Shown here: positions 8,018 to 16,069 of the stretch, piece by piece | How the letters are laid out: each line of letters opens with the position of its first letter | How positions within the stretch are numbered: the first letter of the stretch is position 1 | DNA from: Trebonia kvetii | GTDB lineage: Bacteria > Actinomycetota > Actinomycetes > Streptosporangiales > Streptosporangiaceae | Direction: 5' to 3' | DNA length: 64,000 bases | Assembly: GCF_007827045.1 (NCBI RefSeq) | Contig: NZ_RPFW01000005.1 | Span: forward strand, 81,835 to 145,834 | The notes under the pieces: model-generated | The model's database searches: none | What the model was told of the DNA's origin: nothing | What the model saw: the letters and a program-made list of their open reading frames with translations, nothing else | Translations under genes and position numbers: made by a program

Positions 8018-9520
8018 GTGACATCCTCCGCATCCCCTACGGCCGCGCCGCAAGTTGGCGGCGGCGGCGAAGCACGCGCGCTGCCCGGCGCGCGTTTCGC
8101 GCTCATCGTCGTGTCCCTGCTGTGGCCCGCCCAGTTGCTGTCCCTCATCGGGATGATGACGGGCACGGCACAGGCGTCGGTTGCACTGCACTTTCACACC
8201 GCCCAGATCGCGTGGTTCGTGCTGTCCACGGCGCTGCTCGCGACGCTCATCACGCCGTTCGCGGTGAAGGCGGCGGACCTGTACGGCAAGCGGCAGGTCA
8301 TGATCGTGATCACCGCGCTCGGCCTGGTCGGCGACGTCATCGCGGCGCTCGCGCCCAGCTACGGCGTACTGCTGGCGGGCCGCACTATCGCGGGGTTCTA
8401 CGGGCCGATCGCGGCGCTGGCGTACGCCACGATGCGCGAGGTGCTGCCGCCGAAGCAGGCGGCGAGCGCGAGCGGGATCGTGGGCAGCGGTATCGCGCTG
8501 GTGGCGATCGGCGGACCCTTCCTTACCGGCTGGCTCATCGACGGCTACAGCTTCCACGGCGTGCTGTGGGGCATCGCGGCGTCGACCGCCGTCTCGCTTG
8601 TCCTGCTGCTCGTAGCGGTGCCGCGCACCCCGTTCCGCGACCCGACCGCCCGGATGGACTGGGTGGGCGGCCTGCTGCTCGGGGGCGGGCTCACCGCGCT
8701 CACGTTCGGCGTGGACAAGGGCAGCGACTGGGGCTGGACCTCGGCGGGCACGCTGTGCTTCATCATCGTCGGCGCGGCCGCGGTCGTCGCCTTCCTCTAC
8801 TCGCAGCGGATCGTGCCGCACCCGATGGTGCGGGTGTCCATGCTCGCCAGGCGGCCGGTGTGGACAGTCGTCCTCGCCACCGCGCTCGCGGGCGGGGCGG
8901 TGTACGGCGCCTCGGTCATCACCCAGTTGCTCGTGCTTTACCCGAAGGTTGTGGTGCCCTACCCAGTCGGCGGCGGGCGCACGATCCCGGTGCACCTGTC
9001 CGACGGCCTCGGCTGGACCGCTACCCACTTCGCCGTGGTCGGCGTGCCGTCGAGCATCCTGATCCTGCTTGTCGGCTTCGGGACCGGGCTGGCCGTGCGG
9101 AAGGTCGACAGTCGTCTGCCCATCGGCGCGGGCGCGCTGCTGCTGGTCGCGGGGTTCCTGCTGGAGGCGGCGTTCCACTACAGCGCGACCGAGCTGATCC
9201 TGGCCAGCCTCCCCTACGCCATGGGACTCGGCATGGTCGTCGCGGCGATCCCGGTCCTCGTGATCGAGGCCGTGACGCCGGAAGAGCAGGCGCTCGGAAA
9301 CGGGATCCAGGCCATGGCCATGGGCATGATCACCACCCTGGTCACCACCTTGTGCTACGTGATCCTCGCCCAGCACGGCAAGGTACTCCAGGGCACCCTG
9401 CTTTACCTTGACCACGGTTACAAGGACGCCTACTACTTCGGCGCCTGCGTTGCGGCCGCGGGCCTGCTCGCGGTCCTGCTGATCCCTAGGCTTAAGGCGA
9501 TCGGTGACATCAGCCGCTGA
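8018..9520 (+). CDS. MFS transporter, DHA2-like
   Basis: A 500-residue major facilitator with many hydrophobic segments, probably 14 as in the DHA2 subgroup. The MFS loop motif after TM2 appears as KAADLYGKRQVM. I chose GTG 8018 because GAGAGG lies eight bases upstream; the longer open frame from 7967 has no ribosome site and an unlikely hydrophilic start. It lies between the rhamnosidase/esterase and the GH3 gene, so it may import a glycoside or export an aglycone. Paralogues occur at 24414 and 35323. The direction of transport cannot be read from sequence. Confidence 0.88.
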   Translation: MTSSASPTAAPQVGGGGEARALPGARFALIVVSLLWPAQLLSLIGMMTGTAQASVALHFHTAQIAWFVLSTALLATLITPFAVKAADLYGKRQVMIVITALGLVGDVIAALAPSYGVLLAGRTIAGFYGPIAALAYATMREVLPPKQAASASGIVGSGIALVAIGGPFLTGWLIDGYSFHGVLWGIAASTAVSLVLLLVAVPRTPFRDPTARMDWVGGLLLGGGLTALTFGVDKGSDWGWTSAGTLCFIIVGAAAVVAFLYSQRIVPHPMVRVSMLARRPVWTVVLATALAGGAVYGASVITQLLVLYPKVVVPYPVGGGRTIPVHLSDGLGWTATHFAVVGVPSSILILLVGFGTGLAVRKVDSRLPIGAGALLLVAGFLLEAAFHYSATELILASLPYAMGLGMVVAAIPVLVIEAVTPEEQALGNGIQAMAMGMITTLVTTLCYVILAQHGKVLQGTLLYLDHGYKDAYYFGACVAAAGLLAVLLIPRLKAIGDISR

Positions 9521-9524
9521 GCCG

Positions 9525-9541
9525 CCGGGCGCGCCGCCCGG
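9525..9541. terminator. Hairpin between convergent MFS and tetR genes
   Basis: CCGGGCG-CGC-CGCCCGG, a perfect seven-base-pair stem with a three-base loop, sits in the 28-bp gap between two convergent stops (9520 and 9549). It has no U-tract, as is common in high-GC actinobacteria. Confidence 0.5.
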
Positions 9542-9548
9542 CCCCGCC

Positions 9549-10145
9549 TCAGGCGGCGCCGGGCGGCGCGCACAGCCGGTTGAAGGAGGCGATCGCCCGC
9601 GCCATGTCGATTCCGGGGTTAAGGCGCCACTGGACCTGAAGGCCGTCGGAGACGGCCAGCAGCAGCCGGGCCAGCTCCGCCGGCTCCACGTCGCGGCGAA
9701 TGCGCCCGTCGGCCTGCCCGCGGCGCATCCCGTCGGCCACCGTGGCTTCCAGGTCAGCGTAGCGGCCGGTGAAGAACTCGTGGGCGGGATGAGCCGGGTC
9801 GATCGATGCCGCCGACAACGTGATGAACAGGTCGACGAGGCCGGGAGTCTTCATGTTGTGCTCGGCGGTGCGGGCCACCGCCTCGCCAGGGCTTGTTACC
9901 GAATCGCGGGTCTGCTCGGCGTCGATCGCGTCGCGCTCGGCGAGCACGGCGACGAACAGTTCCTCGCGGGAGCGGAAGTAGTGCAGCAGCCCGGCCTGTG
10001 ACATGCCGAGCCGGTCGGCGATCTCCTTAAGCGAGGAACCCCGCTCGCCGTGCTCGGCGAACACCTCGAGCGCGGTCCGCAGGATCTGGGTGCGGCGCTC
10101 CACGCCCTTGCGGTAAGGCCCCCGAGGCTTGCGTGCTGTGGTCAC
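9549..10145 (-). CDS. TetR/AcrR-family transcriptional regulator of the glycoside block
   Basis: A 198-residue TetR regulator starting at GTG 10145. The N-terminal helix-turn-helix reads SLKEIADRLGMSQAGLLHYF (residues ~38-57), followed by the usual C-terminal ligand-binding helices. It is divergent from the GH3 gene, and a 27-bp palindrome (10176-10202) lies between them. The same palindrome precedes the rhamnosidase, so it probably represses both glycosidase promoters and itself until a glycoside or aglycone binds. The regulon is inferred from shared sites. Confidence 0.88.
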   Translation of the reverse strand: MTTARKPRGPYRKGVERRTQILRTALEVFAEHGERGSSLKEIADRLGMSQAGLLHYFRSREELFVAVLAERDAIDAEQTRDSVTSPGEAVARTAEHNMKTPGLVDLFITLSAASIDPAHPAHEFFTGRYADLEATVADGMRRGQADGRIRRDVEPAELARLLLAVSDGLQVQWRLNPGIDMARAIASFNRLCAPPGAA

Positions 10146-10175
10146 GCTGAGACGTTACCCGCGACCCGGCCAATT

Positions 10176-10202
10176 TGAAAACCGAATGATGTTCAATTTT
10201 AA
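10176..10202. promoter_or_regulatory. TetR-type operator, copy 2
   Basis: Imperfect palindrome centred at 10189, with arms GAAAA-nn-GAA and TTC-nn-TTTT around a five-base spacer. It is about 30 bases upstream of the tetR start and about 84 upstream of the GH3 start. It matches the site at 6831-6857. Confidence 0.6.
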
Positions 10203-10285
10203 TGTGGAGGTGCTCATGTTGCGTCTGACTGGAAGACGGGACTCGCCACCGGAACCGTGGGCCGCGTCAACGGAGGTGCTTGTCA

Positions 10286-12496
10286 GTGACCGCTGAACTG
10301 TCCCTGGCCGAAAAGGCTGCGCTTCTCTCCGGCGAGGACATGTGGTCAACCAAATCGTCGCCGCAGGCTGGGATGCCTTCCATGGTCTTGTCAGACGGTC
10401 CGCACGGTGTGCGCTTCCAGCAAGACCAGGGTGACCACCTGGGCGTTCACCACAGCGTGCCCGCCACCTGCTTTCCGTCGGCGGCGGCACTCGGCAGCGC
10501 ATGGGACTCCGAACTGGCGAGGCGAGCCGGGCAGGCGGTGGGCCGCGAGGCGCGTGCCCTCGGCGTGAACGTGCTGCTTGGACCGGGAATTAACATCAAG
10601 CGCTCGCCGCTGTGCGGCCGCAATTTCGAGTACTTCTCCGAGGATCCCCTGCTCAGCGGGGTACTCGGCACCGCGTTCGCCGAGGGCGTGCAGAGCACCG
10701 GTACCGGCGCTTGCGTTAAGCACTTCGCCGCCAACAACCAGGAAACCGACCGGATGCGGGTCAGCGCCGATGTCGACGAGCGCACGCTGCGCGAGATCTA
10801 CCTGTCGGCCTTCGAGCGCGTGGTCACCCAGGCCCGGCCTGCGGCGGTGATGGCCGCGTACAACAAGGTGAATGGCATCCCCGCGACCGAGCACCGGTGG
10901 CTGCTGACGACCGTGCTGCGCGAGGAGTGGGGGTTCGCCGGCCTGGTCGTCTCTGATTGGGGAGCGGTAACGGACCCGGTGGCGGCACTCGCCGCCGGAC
11001 TTGACCTGGACATGCCAGGAGGAACCGGCAAGACGGGCGGGCAAGTTGTCGCGGCGGTGCACGACGGGCGTCTGGCCGGGGCAGTCGTCGATCGTTCGCT
11101 ACGACGGCTCCGCGACGCGGCGGCCGCCACGGCGATCGCCGGTGACCTTTTGCCCGTGGACGTCAACGACCAGCACCGCCTGGCCCGCGAGATCGCCGCC
11201 GACTGCCTGGTGCTGCTCAAGAACGAAGCGGGCGCCCTTCCGCTTTCGGCCTCCGCCGCGATCGCCGTCATCGGTCAGTACGCCACCACGCCGCGCTACC
11301 AGGGCGGTGGCAGCTCCCACGTCAACGCCACCCGGGTGGACAGTCCCGTCGAGGAGTTGCGCGCGCAATTGCCCGGCGCCCGGATTACCGATCACGATGG
11401 CGTCGACCCAACCGCGGCCGCCGCCGTCGGCGCCGCCGCCGAGGTGGCGGTGATCTTCGCGGGACTGCCAGAGCGCGACGAGTCCGAGGGCTTCGACCGC
11501 GAGCACATCTCGCTTCCGGCAGACCAGACGGCGCTGATCACCGCAGTGGCCCAAGCCGCCCGGCGGACGGTGGTCGTCCTCTTCAACGGGGGAGTGGTCA
11601 GCGTCGAGGGCTGGCATGACAAGGTCGACGCGATCCTTGAGGCGTGGCTGCCGGGCCAGGCCGCCGGCGGTGCGATAGCGGACGTGCTTACCGGCCGGGT
11701 CAACCCGTCCGGACGTCTGAGCGAGACAATCCCTGTCAGGCTCAACGACACGCCCAGCTACCTCAACTTCCCCGGAGAGGCTGGCCACGTTCGCTACGGC
11801 GAGGGCGTCATGGTGGGCTACCGGTACTACGAGACCGCCGACGTGGCAGTCCGTTACCCCTTCGGCCATGGCCTGAGCTACACCACCTTCGAACACAGCG
11901 ACCTGATGGTGACCGCCACCGGCCCGGACTCCGCCCGGGTAAGCGTGCGGGTAACCAACACGGGCGACCGCTCCGGCAAGGACGTCGTGCAGGTTTACGT
12001 CGCCGCCCCGCCGCTGCCGGTCCGCGCGCCAGCCCGCGAGCTGCGCGGTTTCGCCAAGGTGTCCCTGGAGGCGGGCGAGAGCGCGGTTGTCACCCTTGAG
12101 CTCGACCGCCGGGCGTTCGCTTTCTATGACATAAACGCCGCCCGCTGGGCGGTGACGGCGGGCACCTACCGGGTCCAGGTGGGGCGGTCCGCCCATGAGG
12201 TCACGGCGGAGGCGGAGCTGGACGTGACCGGGGACCAGCGCCCCCGGCCGCTCACCCTGGATTCGACCGTGGGGGAGTGGTTCGCGCACCCAGCGGTGGG
12301 GCCAGCCCTGAACGCCGTTCTCGCCGACGGCATGTCTGAAGAGCAGGCACGGGCCGCTCAGGAGAACCAGGACATGCTAAAGATGGTGGAGTCAATGATG
12401 ATGCGCCAGTTCCTCTCGTTCCTGCCGGTCCCCGTACCTGACGCGGACCTGGATCGGCTGATCGAGCTGAGCGCGCAACCAGCCAGCTGTACCTGA
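10286..12496 (+). CDS. Beta-glucosidase-type glycoside hydrolase, GH3
   Basis: A 736-residue GH3 enzyme that would remove terminal beta-glucosyl (or related) units. The TIM barrel carries the KHFAANNQE motif (~144) and the nucleophile in VSDWGAV (~223). An alpha/beta sandwich domain and a fibronectin III-like domain (RVTNTGDRSGKDVVQVYV, ~555) follow. A helical tail (~655-736) resembles that of the GH78 enzyme. GTG 10286 has GGAGG nine bases upstream; TTG at 10280 would be too close to it. There is no signal peptide. It is divergent from tetR and probably its target. Proposed partner of the rhamnosidase in stripping rhamnosyl-glucosyl chains. Confidence 0.94.
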   Translation: MTAELSLAEKAALLSGEDMWSTKSSPQAGMPSMVLSDGPHGVRFQQDQGDHLGVHHSVPATCFPSAAALGSAWDSELARRAGQAVGREARALGVNVLLGPGINIKRSPLCGRNFEYFSEDPLLSGVLGTAFAEGVQSTGTGACVKHFAANNQETDRMRVSADVDERTLREIYLSAFERVVTQARPAAVMAAYNKVNGIPATEHRWLLTTVLREEWGFAGLVVSDWGAVTDPVAALAAGLDLDMPGGTGKTGGQVVAAVHDGRLAGAVVDRSLRRLRDAAAATAIAGDLLPVDVNDQHRLAREIAADCLVLLKNEAGALPLSASAAIAVIGQYATTPRYQGGGSSHVNATRVDSPVEELRAQLPGARITDHDGVDPTAAAAVGAAAEVAVIFAGLPERDESEGFDREHISLPADQTALITAVAQAARRTVVVLFNGGVVSVEGWHDKVDAILEAWLPGQAAGGAIADVLTGRVNPSGRLSETIPVRLNDTPSYLNFPGEAGHVRYGEGVMVGYRYYETADVAVRYPFGHGLSYTTFEHSDLMVTATGPDSARVSVRVTNTGDRSGKDVVQVYVAAPPLPVRAPARELRGFAKVSLEAGESAVVTLELDRRAFAFYDINAARWAVTAGTYRVQVGRSAHEVTAEAELDVTGDQRPRPLTLDSTVGEWFAHPAVGPALNAVLADGMSEEQARAAQENQDMLKMVESMMMRQFLSFLPVPVPDADLDRLIELSAQPASCT

Positions 12497-12540
12497 TAGA
12501 GAACCGTGTTTTGGTTGGAGCCGGGACAGGTACCTGGCTT

Positions 12541-12910
12541 CTAGGGCTTGATGGCCGTTCCCGCAGGCATGTACAGGCCGACGGGGCGGCTGGTGGCGGG
12601 CAATCCGGCCCATTGGCGTACGTCTGCGTGGCCGGGCGGGTCGTCACGGAGATTCGATCCGGCGAACAGGGCGTGGATCTCGGCTGTGGTCCGGGCCCGA
12701 GGGTCGGCGGGCCCGTGCCGGTAGGCGGCGGCGACCTCGGAGACACTGGAGGGGTCGGCTCCTTGTGCCGGCCGCCAGTGCACGCACCGTGCGGCGGCTG
12801 CGCCCGCATGTTGCGGGAGCCGACGTCGATGACTCGGTGGCGCCTTCCTCTGACGCCTTCGGCTCCGAGCGCGGTGGCCTCTGAGAATGCGGTGATAACT
12901 CGGAACGACG
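12541..12910 (-). other. Low-quality coding stretch after the GH3 gene
   Basis: This stretch holds the Arg/Pro/Ser-rich tail of the flavoprotein gene that starts at 14338. In another minus-strand frame, a ~68-residue run ends at 12541 with LYMPAGTAIKP and looks more protein-like than the tail. I recognise neither. It may be a decayed 3' gene end or a frameshift. Nothing else is seen between the GH3 stop and this region. Confidence 0.3.
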
Positions 12911-14338
12911 GTTCGCCGCGTGGCGGCCGGCGATACGGCCAAACGCGATCGCGTCGGCGATGTGGAACCCGCCGTCCTTGCACCAGCTGTAGGTCGAGCT
13001 CACCGTGCCCGCGGCGTATAGCCCGGCAATCGCCGCTCCGTCGGGATCGAGCACGCGCGCGTGCTCGTCGCGGCGCGGCCCGCCATTGGTCCACGCCAGC
13101 ATCGGCTTGGCCGTGTACGCGTAGAACGGCGGCTGGTCGACCGGGACGAGAGTCTTCGCCGGGCGGCCGAACGCGTCGTCCCGGCCGGCCGCGCACGCAG
13201 CGTTGTACCGGTCGATGGTCGCCGTGAGCTGGTCCGCGGGGACCCCGAGCGCGGCAGCAAGCGCGGCCGGGGTATCTGCCCGGTGGATCCAGCCGGAGGC
13301 GATCTCCGCAGTGTTGTCGGCACTCCACCGGTACCCGTTCATGAGTACCTGCCACCCCACGGCCATCACGTCCGCGTCCGGGCTGATGGGTCCGGCCAGC
13401 CGGGTCCGCTCATCGAAGATGACGTGCATCGGCAGTCGCGGGAACAGCTCGTAGGAGCCGTGCAGGCGCGCCTGGCCGTGCCCGGTCTGCGGGGTCTCGT
13501 TGACGAACCGGGTGCCGTCCGGTGCCACCCAGAGGAAACCGCTCGCGTAGATGAACATGGCGAAGAAGCCGTGCCGGGAACCTGGAGGGGCCACGCCGTT
13601 CACAGCCATCATATTGTCCATGTGCCAGAGGTCCGCGCCGGCCCGCATTGCCATCCGGTGGCCGTCGCCGGTCGCGGCCAGGCTGCCCCAAAGCGGCGGG
13701 TCCGCGAGCCCGAGGTACGTGCGGACCATCTCGGGGTCGGCCTCGAAGCCGCCGGTGGCCAGGATGACGCCGCCACGCGCGGTGATCTGCTGTTCAGCGT
13801 CATGTCCCGCTACGATCCCGGTCACCGCCCCGGTCTCCGGAGACCGCACCAGCCTGCGGGCAGGGGTGTCGTACCGCACGTCGATATCGCGCTTGCCCAC
13901 CGCCTTGGAGAGAACGTCGTAGAGCCGTCCCGCGCCTAGCTCACCGTCGACACACCGGTAACCTCCGTAGCAGTCACTGCCGTCGAGCTCGGGGTACTCC
14001 GGCTTGTAGTCGCCGTTCGGCGCGACGACGGCGCCGAGGCTCTCGATCCACGAGGAGACGTGGCGGGTCTCCCGTGCCCAGGTGCGCACGACAGTCTCCG
14101 GGAGCGGCCGGTCGCCGCACAGGCTACGGAGGTAGACGGCGGCCCGCTCGGCGTCGCGGTTATCGAACCACGCGCCGCCGGACACTCTCGTATTCCCCCC
14201 GGCCTCTTCTGTCGGCATTTTCTCAAGCAGCAGGACGCTGGCACCCTCGTCATGCGCCGCGATCGCCGCAGCGCATCCGGCCGCGCCGGCTCCCGCCACG
14301 ACGATGTCGACCGTTTCGCTCCCGGCTTGCCCGGCCAT
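12644..14338 (-). CDS. FAD-dependent dehydrogenase, fumarate reductase/KstD-like fold, with aberrant C-terminus
   Basis: A 564-residue flavoprotein with dinucleotide motif GAGAAGCAAA near residue 15 and the GGNTRVSGGAW substrate-side motif of the fumarate reductase/ketosteroid dehydrogenase superfamily. It lacks the YPGxG motif of true KstD: the end of the fold reads DGGFHIADAIAFGRIAGRHAA (to ~residue 475). After that come ~90 residues of Arg/Ser/Pro-rich sequence unlike the family, suggesting a frameshift or lost stop. GGGAGGTGG precedes the ATG. A TTCCC-N7-GGG palindrome lies 70 bases upstream. The likely role is oxidoreduction of a C=C bond in a steroid-like substrate. Confidence 0.8.
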   Translation of the reverse strand: MAGQAGSETVDIVVAGAGAAGCAAAIAAHDEGASVLLLEKMPTEEAGGNTRVSGGAWFDNRDAERAAVYLRSLCGDRPLPETVVRTWARETRHVSSWIESLGAVVAPNGDYKPEYPELDGSDCYGGYRCVDGELGAGRLYDVLSKAVGKRDIDVRYDTPARRLVRSPETGAVTGIVAGHDAEQQITARGGVILATGGFEADPEMVRTYLGLADPPLWGSLAATGDGHRMAMRAGADLWHMDNMMAVNGVAPPGSRHGFFAMFIYASGFLWVAPDGTRFVNETPQTGHGQARLHGSYELFPRLPMHVIFDERTRLAGPISPDADVMAVGWQVLMNGYRWSADNTAEIASGWIHRADTPAALAAALGVPADQLTATIDRYNAACAAGRDDAFGRPAKTLVPVDQPPFYAYTAKPMLAWTNGGPRRDEHARVLDPDGAAIAGLYAAGTVSSTYSWCKDGGFHIADAIAFGRIAGRHAANRRSELSPHSQRPPRSEPKASEEGATESSTSAPATCGRSRRTVRALAAGTRSRPLQCLRGRRRLPARARRPSGPDHSRDPRPVRRIESP

Positions 14339-14406
14339 GGTCCACCTCCCTGGTTAGCTGGCTACCGGTGACCGTAACCGCCGGGTGCGGTGCCGGGTAG
14401 CACAGT

Positions 14407-14423
14407 TTCCCGCTCAGCGGGCA
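14407..14423. promoter_or_regulatory. TTCCC-N7-GGGAA-type operator, site 1
   Basis: TTCCCGCTCAGCGGGCA, with a perfect CCCGC-TCA-GCGGG core (14409-14421), lies about 70 bases upstream of the flavoprotein start at 14338. It belongs to a set of eight similar palindromes in this window. Confidence 0.55.
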
Positions 14424-14449
14424 GTCGACCCGCCAGTCGCTGGCCGCGG

Positions 14450-15244
14450 TTACCGGCTCAGCAGCTGGCGGGTCCGCTCGTACGCACCGAGCACCACCGC
14501 CGCGCGGTCCGGCTGATCGGCCTGGGCGACCTGCGCCGCGTTGCCGCTGACCACGTGAACCGGGCCGTCCGGCAGGTGAGCGAGGCCCTCGCGGGCCACG
14601 TCCTCAGGCTCCCCGACGACGAAGCCTGGCGTGTCGAAATTGAGGCCGATCCGTGCCATCGCCGGCGTCCTGGTCACGCCGAGTTCCAGCGCGAGCACCT
14701 GCACCCCGTGCTCGCGCAGCTCCACCCACAGGGCCTCGCTGAAGATCCGGACGAACGCCTTGCAGGCGTTGTACACCGACAGCCGCTGTGCGCCATAGTG
14801 CGAGGAGATCGATCCGGTGAGCAGGATGCCGCCCCGGCCGCGTTCCCGCATCGGCTGGCCGAAGTGGTGCACCAGGCCGAGGGTGGCGGTGATGTTCAGG
14901 TCGATCACCCGGCGGAAGGCGGCCAGGTCGCCGTCGAGGAACGGCCGGCTGTGGGTGTTGGCCCCCGCGTTCTGGACCAGGAGCCCGACCTCGAGGCCGT
15001 CCGCCGCGTCGACAATCCGCGCGAGGCCGTCGGGGTCGGTCAGGTCGGCCTCGACCGTCCGTACCTCGGTCCCGTAGCCGCGGCACGCGGCCGCGGTCTC
15101 TTCCAGCGGGCCGGGCTTGCGCGCGGCTAGCACGAGATTGAAGCCGGCCTCGGCGAGCTGCCGGGAGAACGCCGCGCCGACGCCCTCAGAGCCGCCGGTG
15201 ACGACCGCCCAGGGGCCGTATTGCGAGAGATCCGTTGCTGTCAT
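14450..15244 (-). CDS. SDR-family oxidoreductase
   Basis: A 264-residue SDR with VTGGSEGVGAA cofactor motif, LVQNAG, serine in SISSHYG and active site YNACK. I chose ATG 15244 because it lies two bases after the upstream stop (15247), giving tight coupling; a longer upstream frame would run into the neighbouring gene. The FSRQLAEAGFNLVLAARK segment is typical of the DltE/YqjQ-like NADP SDR branch. Last gene of the minus-strand run that begins with the BVMO at 18525. Substrate unknown. Confidence 0.87.
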   Translation of the reverse strand: MTATDLSQYGPWAVVTGGSEGVGAAFSRQLAEAGFNLVLAARKPGPLEETAAACRGYGTEVRTVEADLTDPDGLARIVDAADGLEVGLLVQNAGANTHSRPFLDGDLAAFRRVIDLNITATLGLVHHFGQPMRERGRGGILLTGSISSHYGAQRLSVYNACKAFVRIFSEALWVELREHGVQVLALELGVTRTPAMARIGLNFDTPGFVVGEPEDVAREGLAHLPDGPVHVVSGNAAQVAQADQPDRAAVVLGAYERTRQLLSR

Positions 15245-15246
15245 CT

Positions 15247-16014
15247 CTACCAGTCCTGCCAGGGGATGATCGTGCGGAGCGGGGTTGACAGCAGTACTTC
15301 CTCGGCCGGGCCGGGGACGCCGGCGTCCGCCCACTCCGTCTCCTGACGGCGGATCTCCTGCTCGACCTGCACTGGGTCCTCGTCCAGGTACAGCAGCCGC
15401 AGGCGCAGCGAGCCAGGCTCGAAGTCGGGCAGTTCGCCCGGCACGGTGGCGTGCCGCTGCTTGTGCAGGAACGAGAATGTCCAGCCGCCCGCCACGCCGG
15501 AAATGTCAAGGAGCGCGGGCATCGCGACGGTGTCGTGCCAGCGGTACGCCTGCTCGGCGTCGAGGCTGTGGGTATCCCGCACCCGGCTGAGCGTCACCCG
15601 GACACCCCGGTTCGGCCGGAACGGGAGCGCGTCCGCCGACACCAGCACCCGTGGAGTCACGTATCCCTTCACCGGGGAGAAGAACCCGACAAACGGCCGC
15701 TCGACGTAGTTCAGCTCAGGTCGGCGCCCCCACTGGAACGATCGCTCCCCGAGTTCATGCCACTCCGCGACGCTCTGCTCGACGGGATCGTTGAACCAGT
15801 ACATGGCGATGAAGTCAAGCGCCGAGTATTCGGCGGCCGGCGTGACGGCCAGCTCGGCGCAGTCGGCGGTCAGCGCCCAGCGGTCACCCCAGGCCACCCC
15901 CGGCAGCAGCAGGTTCTCTGGCCGGTGGTCGAGCTGGTGCCATTCGTTGTAGTCGCGATAATGCTTGGAGTCGGTTAGGCGTATGAACGAGAAGAACGCA
16001 TGATTGGAGAACAT
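15247..16014 (-). CDS. Two-domain dimeric alpha/beta-barrel (EthD-like) protein
   Basis: A 255-residue protein with no classical enzyme motif. Its halves resemble each other: NEWHQLDHRPENLLLPGVAWGDRW near residue 24 and YRWHDTVAMPALLDISGVAGGW near residue 165, each with a Trp-His pair and a Pro/Leu-Gly-Val strand. This fits a tandem ferredoxin-like dimeric barrel as in EthD/DUF4286-type proteins. Such folds include small oxygenases, isomerases and helper proteins of degradation pathways. It sits between an SDR (two bases downstream) and a mycofactocin-type SDR. Function is not assignable. Confidence 0.6.
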   Translation of the reverse strand: MFSNHAFFSFIRLTDSKHYRDYNEWHQLDHRPENLLLPGVAWGDRWALTADCAELAVTPAAEYSALDFIAMYWFNDPVEQSVAEWHELGERSFQWGRRPELNYVERPFVGFFSPVKGYVTPRVLVSADALPFRPNRGVRVTLSRVRDTHSLDAEQAYRWHDTVAMPALLDISGVAGGWTFSFLHKQRHATVPGELPDFEPGSLRLRLLYLDEDPVQVEQEIRRQETEWADAGVPGPAEEVLLSTPLRTIIPWQDW

Positions 16015-16069
16015 GAACGGACCTGCTTTCGTCTGACTTCCGGACGGTGCGCTGCCCTGCTATCTGGCA

